40,874 bases of DNA from DATLGD01 sp035540755 (GCA_035540755.1 DATLGD010000065.1:1-40874), one strand, 5' to 3'. Shown: positions 7,123 through 15,488, numbered from the stretch's first letter. Notes: generated by a model not told the origin, from the letters alone. A program made the numbers and translations.

Positions 7123-10100
7123 TCAGGTACCGGCGACCCGGAGCCAGAACTGCAGGCCGAGGTCGGCGCCGTCGTGCGGCGCGACGTCCACGGCCGGCGG
7201 ACCCTCGGTGACGCTGACGGCGAGCACCTCCTCGGCCAGCCGGTCGCCGCCCTCGCGGAGTGCGTCGCCGAGCTCGTCGTCGTCGGCGGCCCACCACAGC
7301 TCGATCCGGTCGCTGACGTCGAGCCCTGAGCTCTTGCGCGCGTCCTGCACCAGGCGCACGGCCTCGCGCACGAGTCCGGCCCGGCGCAGCTCCGGCGTGA
7401 TCTCGAGGTCGAGCGCGACCGACTCGCCGTGCGCGGTCGACACCGCCCAGCCCGACCGCGGGGTCTCGGTGACCACGACGTCGTCGCTCCCCAGCTCGAC
7501 CCGCTCGCCGTCGATGTCCACCGACGCCGTGCCGGCCCGCAGCGCGGCGGCCAGCTCGGCGGCGTCGGCCGCGGCAACGGCCCGGGCGACCTCCTGCACG
7601 CGCTTGCCGAAGCGCCGGCCGAGGGAGCGGAAGTTGGCCTTGACCGAGACGTCGACGAGGTCGCCCTCACCGGACAGCGGCTCGAGCCCGCCGACGTTGA
7701 GCTCGGTGGCGACGAGGCCGCGCAGCTCCTGCGGCAGGTCGCTCCAGCCGGGTGCCGACACCAGCGCCCGTCCGAGCGGCTGGCGGGTGCGGACCTTGGA
7801 CTCGGCGCGGGCCGTGCGGCCGAGGTCGACCAGGCGCCGGGCCAGGGCCACCTGCGCCGCGAGCCGGTCGTCGACCAGGGCCGGGTCGGCCGCGGGCCAC
7901 GCCGCCAGGTGCACCGAGTCCGGCGCCCCGCCGCCGCTGAACAGGGCGTCCCACACCTCGTCGGTGACGAACGGGGTGAACGGGGCCATCAGCAGCGTCA
8001 CCTGACGCAGGCACTCGTGCAGGGTGGCGAGCGCCGCCGGGTCGCCCTCCCAGAAGCGGCGGCGCGAGGTGCGCACGTACCAGTTCGACAGGTCGTCGAC
8101 GAGGGCCGCGAGCCGCCGACCGGCCCGGGCGGAGTCGAAGTCCTCGAGCGCGGTCGTCACCTCGAGCGCGGTGTCGTGCACCTGGGCCAGCGCCCACCGG
8201 TCGAGCAGCGGGCGCTCGGCGACAGGTGGCGCCTCGCCCTGCGGCGACCAGCCGTTGACCGTGGCGTAGAGGGCGTGGAAGGACGCGGTGTTCCAGTAGG
8301 TGAGCAGGACCTTGCGCACGACCTCCTCGACCTGCTCGTGGCCGACCCGCCGGTTCTGCCACGGCGAGCCGCCGGCCAGCATCAGCCAGCGGAGCGGGTC
8401 GGCGCCGTGGGCGTCCATGAGCTCGAACGGGTCGAGCACGTTGCCGAGGTGCTTGCTCATCTTGCGGCCGTCCTTGTCGAGGAGCAGGCCGAGGCAGAGC
8501 ACCGTCTCGTAGGACGAGCGGTCGAACACCAGGGTGCCGATCGCCATCAGCGTGTAGAACCAGCCGCGGGTCTGGTCGAGCGCCTCGCAGATGAACTGGG
8601 CCGGGTAGGCCGGCTCGACCCCGGAGTGCGGGTAGCCGACCTGGGCGAACGGCATGGCGCCGGAGTCGTACCAGACGTCGATGACCTCCGGCACCCGCCG
8701 GCTCTCGGCGCCGCACGTCTCACAGGGCAGGACGACGTCGTCGACGTACGGGCGGTGCGGGTCGAGCGCGGACAGGTCCTGTCCGGCCCGCTCGCCGAGC
8801 TCGGCGAGCCCGCCGACGACGACCCAGTGCGACGCGTCGGCCGTGCACCGCCAGACCGGCAGGGGCGTGCCCCAGTAGCGGCTGCGCGACAGGGCCCAGT
8901 CGATGTTGTTGGTGAGCCAGTCGCCGTAGCGGCCGTGCTGGATCGTCTTCGGGTGCCAGTCGGTCTTCTCGTTCTCCTCGAGCAGCCGGTCCTTGACCGC
9001 CGTCGTGCGGATGTACCAGGACGGGAGGGCGTAGTAGAGGAGCGTGGTGTCGCAGCGCCAGCAGTGCGGGTAGGCGTGCTCGTACGGCAGGTGCCGGAAC
9101 AGCAGGCCGCGCTCGTCCAGGTCGCGCACCAGGGCGGCGTCGGCGGCCTTGAAGAACTGCCCGCCGACGAGCGGGACGTCGCCCTCGAACGTGCCGTCCG
9201 GGCGCACCGGGTTGACGACGGTCAGCCCGTACCGCCGCCCGACCGCGAGGTCGTCGGCGCCGAAGGCGGGGGACTGGTGCACCAGCCCCGTGCCGTCGTC
9301 GGTGGTGACGTAGTCGGCCGTGACGACGTAGTGGCTGTCGCCCTCGAACCGCTCGGCCGGCACGAGCTCGAACGGCCGCGCGTAGTGCGTGCGCTCCAAC
9401 TCGCGGCCGACGACCTCTGCGTCGACCTCCCAGCCTTCACCGAGAGCCGAGCCGAGCAGATCCTTCGCGACGAGGAGGGACTTCGCCTGGTCGGGGTGCC
9501 GGGCCAGGACATAGGTGACCTCCGGGTGCACGGCGACCGCCGTGTTCGACACGAGCGTCCAGGGCGTGGTCGTCCACACCAGCAGGTCGGCCTCCCCGGC
9601 GAACTCCCCACTGGTGATCGGGAAGCGCACGTACACCGACGGGTCGACGACGTCTCGGTAGGCGCCGGGCTGGCCCAGCTCGTGGTCCGACAGCGCCGTG
9701 CCGCAGCGGGGGCACCACGGCGCGACCCGGAAGTCCTCGACCAGCAGACCCTTGCCGGCGATCTCCTTGAGCGACCACCACACGCTCTCGACGTAGTGCG
9801 GGTCCATCGTGCGGTAGGCCGCGCCCATGTCGACCCAGTAGCCCATCCGGCGGGTCATCCGCTCGAACTCGTCGACGTGCCGCAGGACGCTCTCGCGGCA
9901 CCTGTCGTTGAAGGCGGCGACGCCGTAGGCCTCGATGTCGCCCTTGCCGGTGAAGCCGAGCTCCTTCTCGACGGCGAGCTCGACCGGCAGGCCGTGGCAG
10001 TCCCACCCGGCGCGTCGCGGGACGTTGTAGCCCTGCATCGTCTTGAAGCGGGGAAACAGGTCCTTGAAGACGCGGGCCTCGACGTGGTGTGCCCCGGGCT

Positions 10101-10287
10101 TGCCGTTGGCCGTCGGCGGGCCCTCGTAGAACACCCAGGGATCGCTGCCGGCGGTCTGCTCGAGGCTGCGCTCGAAGACCCGGTCGCGTTCCCAGCGCTC
10201 GAGCAGCGCGCGCTCCAGCGCCGGCAGGTCGACCGACGCCGGCAGCGGGCGCAGTCCGGTCTCGGCGCGGGGCATGGGCGTGGTCAT
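7123..10287 (-). CDS. ileS: Isoleucyl-tRNA synthetase (long, KMSKH-type)
   Basis: The 1054-residue class I synthetase charges tRNA-Ile. The first catalytic motif reads PGAHH (64-68, the HIGH equivalent) in GPPTANGKPGAHH. The second reads KMSKH (609-613) in place of KMSKS. The editing (CP1) insertion lies between them, and WDCHGLPVE and WYDSGAMPFAQ are conserved. Length and motifs match the Thermus/eukaryote-like IleS branch, whose members often tolerate mupirocin. The ATG at 10287 follows GGAGGAG, which can be sequestered by the T-box leader. The C-terminal anticodon-binding region is complete, ending in LGLQFWLRVAGT. Confidence 0.97.
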   Translation of the reverse strand: MTTPMPRAETGLRPLPASVDLPALERALLERWERDRVFERSLEQTAGSDPWVFYEGPPTANGKPGAHHVEARVFKDLFPRFKTMQGYNVPRRAGWDCHGLPVELAVEKELGFTGKGDIEAYGVAAFNDRCRESVLRHVDEFERMTRRMGYWVDMGAAYRTMDPHYVESVWWSLKEIAGKGLLVEDFRVAPWCPRCGTALSDHELGQPGAYRDVVDPSVYVRFPITSGEFAGEADLLVWTTTPWTLVSNTAVAVHPEVTYVLARHPDQAKSLLVAKDLLGSALGEGWEVDAEVVGRELERTHYARPFELVPAERFEGDSHYVVTADYVTTDDGTGLVHQSPAFGADDLAVGRRYGLTVVNPVRPDGTFEGDVPLVGGQFFKAADAALVRDLDERGLLFRHLPYEHAYPHCWRCDTTLLYYALPSWYIRTTAVKDRLLEENEKTDWHPKTIQHGRYGDWLTNNIDWALSRSRYWGTPLPVWRCTADASHWVVVGGLAELGERAGQDLSALDPHRPYVDDVVLPCETCGAESRRVPEVIDVWYDSGAMPFAQVGYPHSGVEPAYPAQFICEALDQTRGWFYTLMAIGTLVFDRSSYETVLCLGLLLDKDGRKMSKHLGNVLDPFELMDAHGADPLRWLMLAGGSPWQNRRVGHEQVEEVVRKVLLTYWNTASFHALYATVNGWSPQGEAPPVAERPLLDRWALAQVHDTALEVTTALEDFDSARAGRRLAALVDDLSNWYVRTSRRRFWEGDPAALATLHECLRQVTLLMAPFTPFVTDEVWDALFSGGGAPDSVHLAAWPAADPALVDDRLAAQVALARRLVDLGRTARAESKVRTRQPLGRALVSAPGWSDLPQELRGLVATELNVGGLEPLSGEGDLVDVSVKANFRSLGRRFGKRVQEVARAVAAADAAELAAALRAGTASVDIDGERVELGSDDVVVTETPRSGWAVSTAHGESVALDLEITPELRRAGLVREAVRLVQDARKSSGLDVSDRIELWWAADDDELGDALREGGDRLAEEVLAVSVTEGPPAVDVAPHDGADLGLQFWLRVAGT

Positions 10288-10523
10288 GCGGTCTCCTCCG
10301 TCAGCGGTGCTCGACGGAGGGACGAGGAGCAGCGCTCCCCGCGGTACCACCCTCCTTGGCGGCGTCGTCGGCGCTGCCCGTGGGAAGCGCCGGCGCGTCG
10401 CCCGCTCTGGTCGTGCGGTGCCGCTCAGGGGGTGATCTTCACGTCGAGCACGCCTCCGGGCTCCCACCGTCCCCGGCTCGCTGCTGGCTGCGTCCGTCGC
10501 TACTCGTCCCCGTCGCTGCGGCG
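10288..10523 (-). ncRNA. Translational T-box riboswitch (isoleucine) controlling ileS
   Basis: On the minus strand the leader contains a perfect T-box core AGGGTGGTACCGCG (plus coordinates 10340-10353). Upstream is a Stem-I-like region with GTGAAGATCACC, which places an isoleucine specifier ATC at 10434-10436. Downstream, CCTCCGTC (10313-10320) pairs with GACGGAGG (10295-10302). The latter contains the ileS Shine-Dalgarno, so this is a sequestrator. The CCCTCC just 5' of it can instead pair with the GGAGGG of the T-box. Binding of uncharged tRNA-Ile should favour that pairing and free the ribosome site. Translational T-boxes before ileS are established in actinobacteria. Confidence 0.9.
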
Positions 10524-10528
10524 GGGCG

Positions 10529-10534
10529 ATCCTA
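10529..10534 (-). promoter_or_regulatory. -10-like hexamer of the ileS T-box transcript
   Basis: TAGGAT on the minus strand just ahead of the leader implies a transcript start near 10522. The -35 is not obvious. Confidence 0.45.
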
Positions 10535-10661
10535 GCGCCGACCGGGACGGGCCGGCCGCCCCGTGGTGTGGCGGAGTTCGTACTCGCTGTCCCGGGTGCG
10601 TATCCTCGCGGGCGGTTTGATCATGCCGGGGCCGTCCCGGCGGGAGGGGTGAGGGGGCGAC

Positions 10662-11771
10662 ATGGCCAAGGGCGATGGCACGGGGAAGGCCGGCCGCCTC
10701 CTCGGCCGGGTCAAGAGCGCCATCACGCCGAGCGCCCTCAAGAGCGCCGCGCCGGTCAAGGTCAGCCCGCCGGCCGGCGCGAAGGACCCGTCGCTGGTCA
10801 CCGGCGCCCGGCCGGCCGGGTCCGGCAGCGGCTCAGGCGCGGCGAAGGCCACGAGGGCCACGAAGACGGCGAAGACGGCGACGGCGGCCACGAAGAAGGC
10901 GCCCGCGACGAAGGCACCCGCGAAGGCGGCCACGAAGAAGGCCCCCGCGACGAAGGCGCCCGCGACGAAGGCGCCCGCGAGGAAGGCACCGGCGAAGGCG
11001 GCCGAGCCGGCCGCGAAGAAGGCTGCGAAGAAGGCTGCGAAGAAGGCTTCGACGAAGGCGCCCGCGACGAAGGCACCCGCGAAGGCCACGGAGCCGGCCG
11101 CGCGGAAGGCTGCGAAGAAGGCGTCCGCGCCGCCGCCCGCGCAGGAGGCACCTGCCACGCCTGCCACGAAGCAGGCGGCCGCGAAGGCGCCGAGGAAGAA
11201 GGCACCTGCCAAGGCGGCGACGAAGAACGCGGCGACGAGGAACGCGGCGACGAAGGCGTCCGCGACGAAGGCGCCTGCGACGAAGGCGCCTGCGACGAAG
11301 GCACCCGCCGAGAAGCCGGCCGCCGACACGACCGCCGAGACCACGGCCGTCCCGGCGAGGCCGAAGGCGACACCGAAGGGGCCGGCCGCCGCGCCGAGCG
11401 TCGACGTCACCTGGACGGACGCCGAGTTCGCCGAGGTCCGAGCCGAGCTCGAGCGCCAGCAGCGCGAGCTCCGCGGTGAGATCGACGACGCCGTCAGCGC
11501 CTCGGCCGCCATGAAGCGCGAGCAGAGCGCCGAGGGGTCCGGCGACGAGGCCGACGCCGGCACCATGACCTTCGAGCGCGAGCACGAGCTGTCGCTGGCC
11601 AACAACAGCCGTGACCTGCTGCTGCAGGTCGAGCGCGCGCTGGCCCGGCTCGACGAGGGCACCTACGGGTCCTGCGAGAACTGCGGCAACGCGATCCCCA
11701 AGGCCCGCCTGCAGGCCTTCCCCAAGATGACGCTGTGCGTGACGTGCAAGCAGCGCGAGGAGCGCCGCTGA
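10662..11771 (+). CDS. DksA/TraR C4 zinc-finger protein with a histone-H1/HupB-like Lys-Ala tail
   Basis: The C-terminal 120 residues are a DksA/TraR-type domain: an acidic coiled coil (about 255-330), then the C4 zinc finger GSCENCGNAIPKAR...LCVTCKQREERR. These proteins bind the RNA polymerase secondary channel. The first 230 residues are low complexity, made of KAPATKAPAKAATKKAP-type repeats like the H1/HupB tail that binds DNA. The combination suggests a polymerase- and DNA-associated regulator; this is inference. The ATG at 10662 follows a G-rich Shine-Dalgarno region. It is divergent from the ileS leader, and lspA follows with a probable CTGA overlap. Confidence 0.9.
   Translation: MAKGDGTGKAGRLLGRVKSAITPSALKSAAPVKVSPPAGAKDPSLVTGARPAGSGSGSGAAKATRATKTAKTATAATKKAPATKAPAKAATKKAPATKAPATKAPARKAPAKAAEPAAKKAAKKAAKKASTKAPATKAPAKATEPAARKAAKKASAPPPAQEAPATPATKQAAAKAPRKKAPAKAATKNAATRNAATKASATKAPATKAPATKAPAEKPAADTTAETTAVPARPKATPKGPAAAPSVDVTWTDAEFAEVRAELERQQRELRGEIDDAVSASAAMKREQSAEGSGDEADAGTMTFEREHELSLANNSRDLLLQVERALARLDEGTYGSCENCGNAIPKARLQAFPKMTLCVTCKQREERR
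10880..11320 (+). repeat. Degenerate tandem repeats encoding Lys/Ala/Pro units
   Basis: Imperfect direct repeats of 12-15 bases (for example GCGACGAAGGCGCC and GCGAAGAAGGCT) run in frame through the tail of the DksA-like gene. All periods I noted are multiples of three, consistent with slippage-driven length variation that preserves the frame. Confidence 0.8.
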
Positions 11772-12313
11772 GCGCCGACGACGCCGCGTCGGGGAGCCCC
11801 TCGGCGGGGGAGCAGGCGCAACGGCCTCGCCGGACGGCCCTGCTCCTCCTGGTCGCCGCGGTGGCGCTCGCCCTGGACGTGGTCACCAAGGTCCTCGTCG
11901 TCGCCCGCCTCGAGGGGGGTGAGCCGGTCGAGCTGCTCGGCGGCCGGCTGCTGCTCCGGGTGACCCGCAACCCGGGCGCGGCGTTCTCCTTCGCCGAGGG
12001 GGCGACGGTGCTGTTCACCGCCGTCGCCGCCGTCGTCGTGGTGGTCATCCTGCGCGTGTCGCGCCGCCTGCACAGCGGGGCGTGGGCGCTGTCGCTCGGG
12101 CTGCTGCTCGGCGGCGCCACCGGCAACCTCGTCGACCGCCTGCTCCGCTCGCCCGGTCCCGGGCGCGGCGCGGTCGTCGACTTCATCGACTTCCAGGTCT
12201 GGCCGAGCTTCAACGTCGCTGACAGCGCGATCGTCCTCGGCGGCGTGCTGGCGGTGCTGCTGTCGCTGCGCGGCGTCGAGCTCGACGGCTCCCGAGGCGG
12301 CAAGCCGTCATGA
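11768..12313 (+). CDS. lspA: Lipoprotein signal peptidase (signal peptidase II)
   Basis: LspA is an inner-membrane aspartyl protease that cleaves prolipoproteins before the lipidated cysteine. Four membrane segments are visible. The family motifs are NPGAAFSFAEG, GATGNLVDRL (catalytic D123) and FNVADSAI (catalytic D152). In this frame there is no ATG, GTG or TTG between the upstream stop and the first membrane helix. The best start is CTG at 11768: GAGGAG (11757-11762) lies 5 nt before it and it overlaps the upstream TGA as CTGA. GTG at 11735 or 11744, inside the upstream gene, are alternatives with no visible ribosome site. Length is 181 residues with the CTG start. Confidence 0.92.
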   Translation: MSADDAASGSPSAGEQAQRPRRTALLLLVAAVALALDVVTKVLVVARLEGGEPVELLGGRLLLRVTRNPGAAFSFAEGATVLFTAVAAVVVVVILRVSRRLHSGAWALSLGLLLGGATGNLVDRLLRSPGPGRGAVVDFIDFQVWPSFNVADSAIVLGGVLAVLLSLRGVELDGSRGGKPS

Positions 12314-12320
12314 TGCACAG

Positions 12321-13250
12321 GTGACCGACCGCCGCACGCTGCCCGTCCCCGAGGGTCTCGAGGGCCTGCGGCTCGACGCTGCGCTCAGCCGGCTGCTGGG
12401 CCTGTCGCGGACGGCGGCGGCCGAGCTGATCGGTGCCGGGGCCGCCACGCTGGACGGTCGGCCCGCGGGGAAGAGCGACCGGGTGCTCGCCGGATCCGTG
12501 CTCGACGTCGAGCTGCCCGCGCGCGAGACGGCGCCGAGCGCACCGCCCGAGGTCGTCGACGGGCTGCGGGTGGTGCACGAGGACGACGACATCATCGTCG
12601 TCGACAAGCCGGTCGGGGTCGCGGCGCACCCGAGCCCGGGCTGGGAGGGCCCGACCGTCGTCGGCGGGCTGGCCGCGGCCGGCCACCAGGTCAGCACCAG
12701 CGGCGCCGACGAGCGCCGGGGCGTCGTGCACCGCCTCGACGTCGGGACGAGCGGTCTGATGGTCGTGGCGAAGAGCGAGCGCGCGTACACCGTGCTGAAG
12801 GACGCCTTCCGCGAGCGCACGGTCGACAAGCGCTACCACGCGCTCGTGCAGGGTCACCCCGACCCGATGGTCGGCACGGTCGACGCGCCGATCGACCGGC
12901 ACCCGAGCTCGGCCTACAGGTACGCGGTGGTGTCCGGCGGCCGCGACAGCGTGACCCACTACGAGACGATCGAGGCGTTCCGTCACGCGACGCTGCTCGA
13001 CATCCGGCTCGAGACCGGCCGCACCCACCAGATCCGGGTGCACATGGCGGCGCTCCGGCACCCGTGCGTCGGCGACGTCACCTACGGCGCGGACCCAGTG
13101 CTCGCCACGCGGCTCGGCCTCACCCGGCAGTGGCTGCACGCCGTGCGCCTCGGCTTCGCCCACCCCGACGACGGGCGCCCGGTGAGCTTCGAGAGCCCCT
13201 ACCCGGCGGACCTCCAGGCGGCGCTGGACCGCATCGCGGCAGCCTCGTGA
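12321..13250 (+). CDS. RluD-type 23S rRNA pseudouridine synthase
   Basis: The 309-residue protein has an N-terminal S4 RNA-binding domain (about 13-65: LDAALSRLLGLSR...ELIGAGAATLDGR) and an RluA-family catalytic domain. The signature is HRLDVGTSGLMVVAKS, with D140 as the catalytic aspartate. Further family motifs are VVDKPVGVAAHPS, KRYHALVQG and GRTHQIRVH. RluC/RluD relatives isomerise uridines in 23S rRNA; exact target sites cannot be assigned here. Starting 7 bp after lspA is the usual actinobacterial order. GTG start at 12321; its stop overlaps the next start (GTGA). Confidence 0.93.
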   Translation: MTDRRTLPVPEGLEGLRLDAALSRLLGLSRTAAAELIGAGAATLDGRPAGKSDRVLAGSVLDVELPARETAPSAPPEVVDGLRVVHEDDDIIVVDKPVGVAAHPSPGWEGPTVVGGLAAAGHQVSTSGADERRGVVHRLDVGTSGLMVVAKSERAYTVLKDAFRERTVDKRYHALVQGHPDPMVGTVDAPIDRHPSSAYRYAVVSGGRDSVTHYETIEAFRHATLLDIRLETGRTHQIRVHMAALRHPCVGDVTYGADPVLATRLGLTRQWLHAVRLGFAHPDDGRPVSFESPYPADLQAALDRIAAAS

Positions 13251-14203
13251 GGCTCCCGGACCTCCGCGAGCTCGACCGGCGCCTGGTGCCGGCGGCTGCC
13301 CGGCGGCTCCGCGCGGCGGTCGACGCCGTCGAGGCGGTCCGCCGGCGCGGCCTGGCCGGGGCTCGGACCGCTCGCACCGCCGCCGCGACGTGGCTGACCG
13401 CCGCAGCGGCGTCGCTCGACCGCCGCTACGCGTCGTCCGGCCCGCTGGCGCGCCTGCGCGAGGTCCCGCTCGTCGGAGTCGCGGTCGTGGTGGCGGTGCT
13501 CCTGGCGGGTGCGGCGGCGGCGGTGGTGCTGACCGAGCCGCCGCCGGAGCCGACCGTCGTCTCGCCGGGCGGCGACAACCTGGTGCTGCGGACGGCCTCC
13601 CTCGGGGTGCCGCCGGGCGCCGACGTCGACGAGCACCTCGCACAGGCCCGCGTGCTGCTCGAGGAGCTCGCGCTCCGGCGGCCGGACGCCCGCTTCCTCG
13701 CCCTCGTCAGCCTGGACCGCTACCTGCCGGTGGGGGCAGCGGACGCACTGGTCGACTCCGCGACCCCGCAGCGCGCCTATCTGCGGGCCACCGGCCTGGA
13801 CGGCGCCGAGATCGTCGAGGTCCCGTTCGCCACGGCAGGCTCGACGTCCGTCCTGCCGGCGCTGTGCTCGGCGACTGCGAGCCGCAAGCGGGCGGAGGCC
13901 GAGAGCCTGCGCAGGCTGGCCGCGGCGATCGAGCCGGCCGGCCCGGAGCAGCAGGCGCAGCAGGCCGAGTTCGCCGCTCAGGCCGACCGTGCCGACGCGG
14001 AGGCCGAGGCCTACAGCGGCGAGTGCCCCACCCTCTTCGCGCTGGTCGTCGAGGCGGAGGCCGACGTGCTGCGTGCGCTGCTCGACCGTGAGAGCGTGCG
14101 CGGGGTCGAGGTGGCCCCTGCCGGGCTCACGGCGACCGAGCTGGTGGTCACGCCGCTTGCGCCGGAGGCGGAGGGGCGGCTGCCGACCGGGACGGAGCGG
14201 TGA
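13247..14203 (+). CDS. Single-pass membrane protein of unknown function
   Basis: No known family was recognised. The 318-residue product has a basic cytoplasmic N-terminus (about 1-75), one membrane segment (about 78-97, VPLVGVAVVVAVLLAGAAAA) and a large presumably extracytoplasmic region. That region holds two Cys (PALCSATAS and SGECPTLFAL) that could pair, flanking an Ala/Glu/Gln-rich coiled coil (RKRAEAESLRRLAAAIE and following). GTG start at 13247 overlaps the pseudouridine synthase stop, and its stop overlaps the acetyltransferase start, so the three genes form one tightly coupled unit. Confidence 0.8.
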   Translation: MRLPDLRELDRRLVPAAARRLRAAVDAVEAVRRRGLAGARTARTAAATWLTAAAASLDRRYASSGPLARLREVPLVGVAVVVAVLLAGAAAAVVLTEPPPEPTVVSPGGDNLVLRTASLGVPPGADVDEHLAQARVLLEELALRRPDARFLALVSLDRYLPVGAADALVDSATPQRAYLRATGLDGAEIVEVPFATAGSTSVLPALCSATASRKRAEAESLRRLAAAIEPAGPEQQAQQAEFAAQADRADAEAEAYSGECPTLFALVVEAEADVLRALLDRESVRGVEVAPAGLTATELVVTPLAPEAEGRLPTGTER

Positions 14204-15096
14204 CCGTCGAGGTGCGCCTGGCCACCGCCGAGGACCGGCCGGCGCTGCACGCACTGCGCCACGAGGTGTTCGTCGTGGGACAGGGTGTGCCGGCCGAGCT
14301 CGAGCTCGACCCGCGCGACGACACCGCCGAGCACGTCGTGGCCGTGCGGGACGGCCGCGTCGTGGCCACCGGCCGGCTGCTGCTCGACGGAACCGCCGCC
14401 GCCACGGTCGGCCGGATGGCCGTGGCCGAGGACGCGCGCGGCAGCGGCGTCGGGGGCGCCGTGCTGCGCCGGCTCGAGGACCGCGCCGCCGAGCTCGGCC
14501 GGACCGCCGTCGAGCTGCACGCGCAGGTGCACGCCGTGCCGTTCTACGCGCGGGCCGGCTACACCGCCACCACCGGGGTCTACCTCGAGGCGGGCATCGA
14601 GCACCTGAGCATGCGCAAGCCTCTGCCGGTGGTGCGCGAGGTGCGCGACGACGACGGCGACGCGCTCGTCGAGCTGATCGGCGGCTGCTGGTCGGAGCAC
14701 CCGGGGGTCGAGCTGCACGTCGACGCCGAGGAGCCGTGGCTGCGCGCCCCGGCGACGGCCTACCGGCGGTGGGACGGGCGGATGTGGCTGGTGGAGCTCG
14801 ACGGGGTCGTCGTCGCGTGCTGCGGCGCCAAGCCGGCGGGCGAGCACGTCGTCGAGCTCAAGTCGATGTACGTGGCCGCGGCCGCCCGGCGCCGCGGGAT
14901 CGCACGCCGGCTCGAGGCGCTGGTGCTCGAGGAGGCGCAGCGCCGCGGGGCCCGTCGCGTCGAGCTGTGGTCCGACACCCGGTTCCTCGACGCGCACGCC
15001 ACCTACGCCCGGCTCGGCTACACCCGCCTGCCGGGCGAGCGCGACCTGCACGACCTGTCGCACTCGCGCGAGTACCCGTACGCCAAGGACCTCTGA
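14200..15096 (+). CDS. Tandem GNAT-family N-acetyltransferase
   Basis: Two GNAT folds lie in one 298-residue chain. The N-terminal one (about 1-145) resembles ElaA-type proteins (LRHEVFVVGQGVP) and has an acetyl-CoA loop ARGSGVGGAVLRRLE followed by FYARAGYT. The C-terminal one (about 148-298) has the loop ARRRGIARRLEALVLEEA, then THATYARLGYT-like residues (AHATYARLGYTRLPG). Both CoA-binding loops look intact, so both halves could be active. Substrate is unknown. GTG start at 14200 overlaps the previous stop. It ends the plus-strand run and faces a small membrane protein across a stem-loop. Confidence 0.88.
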   Translation: MTVEVRLATAEDRPALHALRHEVFVVGQGVPAELELDPRDDTAEHVVAVRDGRVVATGRLLLDGTAAATVGRMAVAEDARGSGVGGAVLRRLEDRAAELGRTAVELHAQVHAVPFYARAGYTATTGVYLEAGIEHLSMRKPLPVVREVRDDDGDALVELIGGCWSEHPGVELHVDAEEPWLRAPATAYRRWDGRMWLVELDGVVVACCGAKPAGEHVVELKSMYVAAAARRRGIARRLEALVLEEAQRRGARRVELWSDTRFLDAHATYARLGYTRLPGERDLHDLSHSREYPYAKDL

Positions 15097-15112
15097 CCCT
15101 CCCGGAACGCCG

Positions 15113-15145
15113 CGAGGGCGACCCCGGACGTCGGGGCCGCCCTCG
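15113..15145. terminator. Bidirectional stem-loop between convergent genes
   Basis: CGAGGGCG-a-CCCCG (15113-15126) pairs with CGGGG-c-CGCCCTCG (15132-15145) around a 5-nt loop: 13 base pairs with one internal mismatch. It lies between the ends of the acetyltransferase and the small membrane protein, where a shared terminator is expected. Confidence 0.7.
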
Positions 15146-15158
15146 GGCGCTCGGGGGG

Positions 15159-15488
15159 TCAGGCCGCGCGGACCCGGCGCGACGGGGCGATCTCGACCGG
15201 TGGCTCGCCGGTGCGGTGCGCGATCGCGCCGATCAGCGAGCGGACCAGCTCGCCGCCGCCCACGAGGACCAGCCCGGTGGCCACCGGGTGCATCCAGGCG
15301 GCGCGCAGCTCCTGGCCGAACGCGGTGAACACCGACCAGTCGAGCGCCCACACCAGCCCGACGGCGAGGACGACGCCGGCGGTGCGGGTGAGGGCGGCCG
15401 GGGCCTTCACGGGCAGCAGCTCGTCGAGGACCTGCAGCGCCACGGTGAGCGCGAGGGCCAGGCCGAGGAGGATCACGAACGCGTACAT
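15159..15488 (-). CDS. Small membrane protein, about three helices
   Basis: This 109-residue hydrophobic protein has segments at about 2-20, 34-53 and 68-85, then a basic tail ending RRVRAA. No family was recognised. GGAG in the upstream sequence supports the ATG at 15488. It is divergent from the second ECF sigma gene, sharing a 104-bp intergenic region with it. Confidence 0.72.
   Translation of the reverse strand: MYAFVILLGLALALTVALQVLDELLPVKAPAALTRTAGVVLAVGLVWALDWSVFTAFGQELRAAWMHPVATGLVLVGGGELVRSLIGAIAHRTGEPPVEIAPSRRVRAA

Noticed and set aside
7429..10620. Long plus-strand open frame opposite ileS
   Set aside because: It is a shadow of the ileS frame with no domain signature; ileS and its T-box account for the region.
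10880..11320. Repeat cluster considered as a CRISPR array or origin iterons
   Set aside because: Repeats are 12-15 bp, imperfect, lack spacers and stay in frame within a Lys/Ala-rich coding region.
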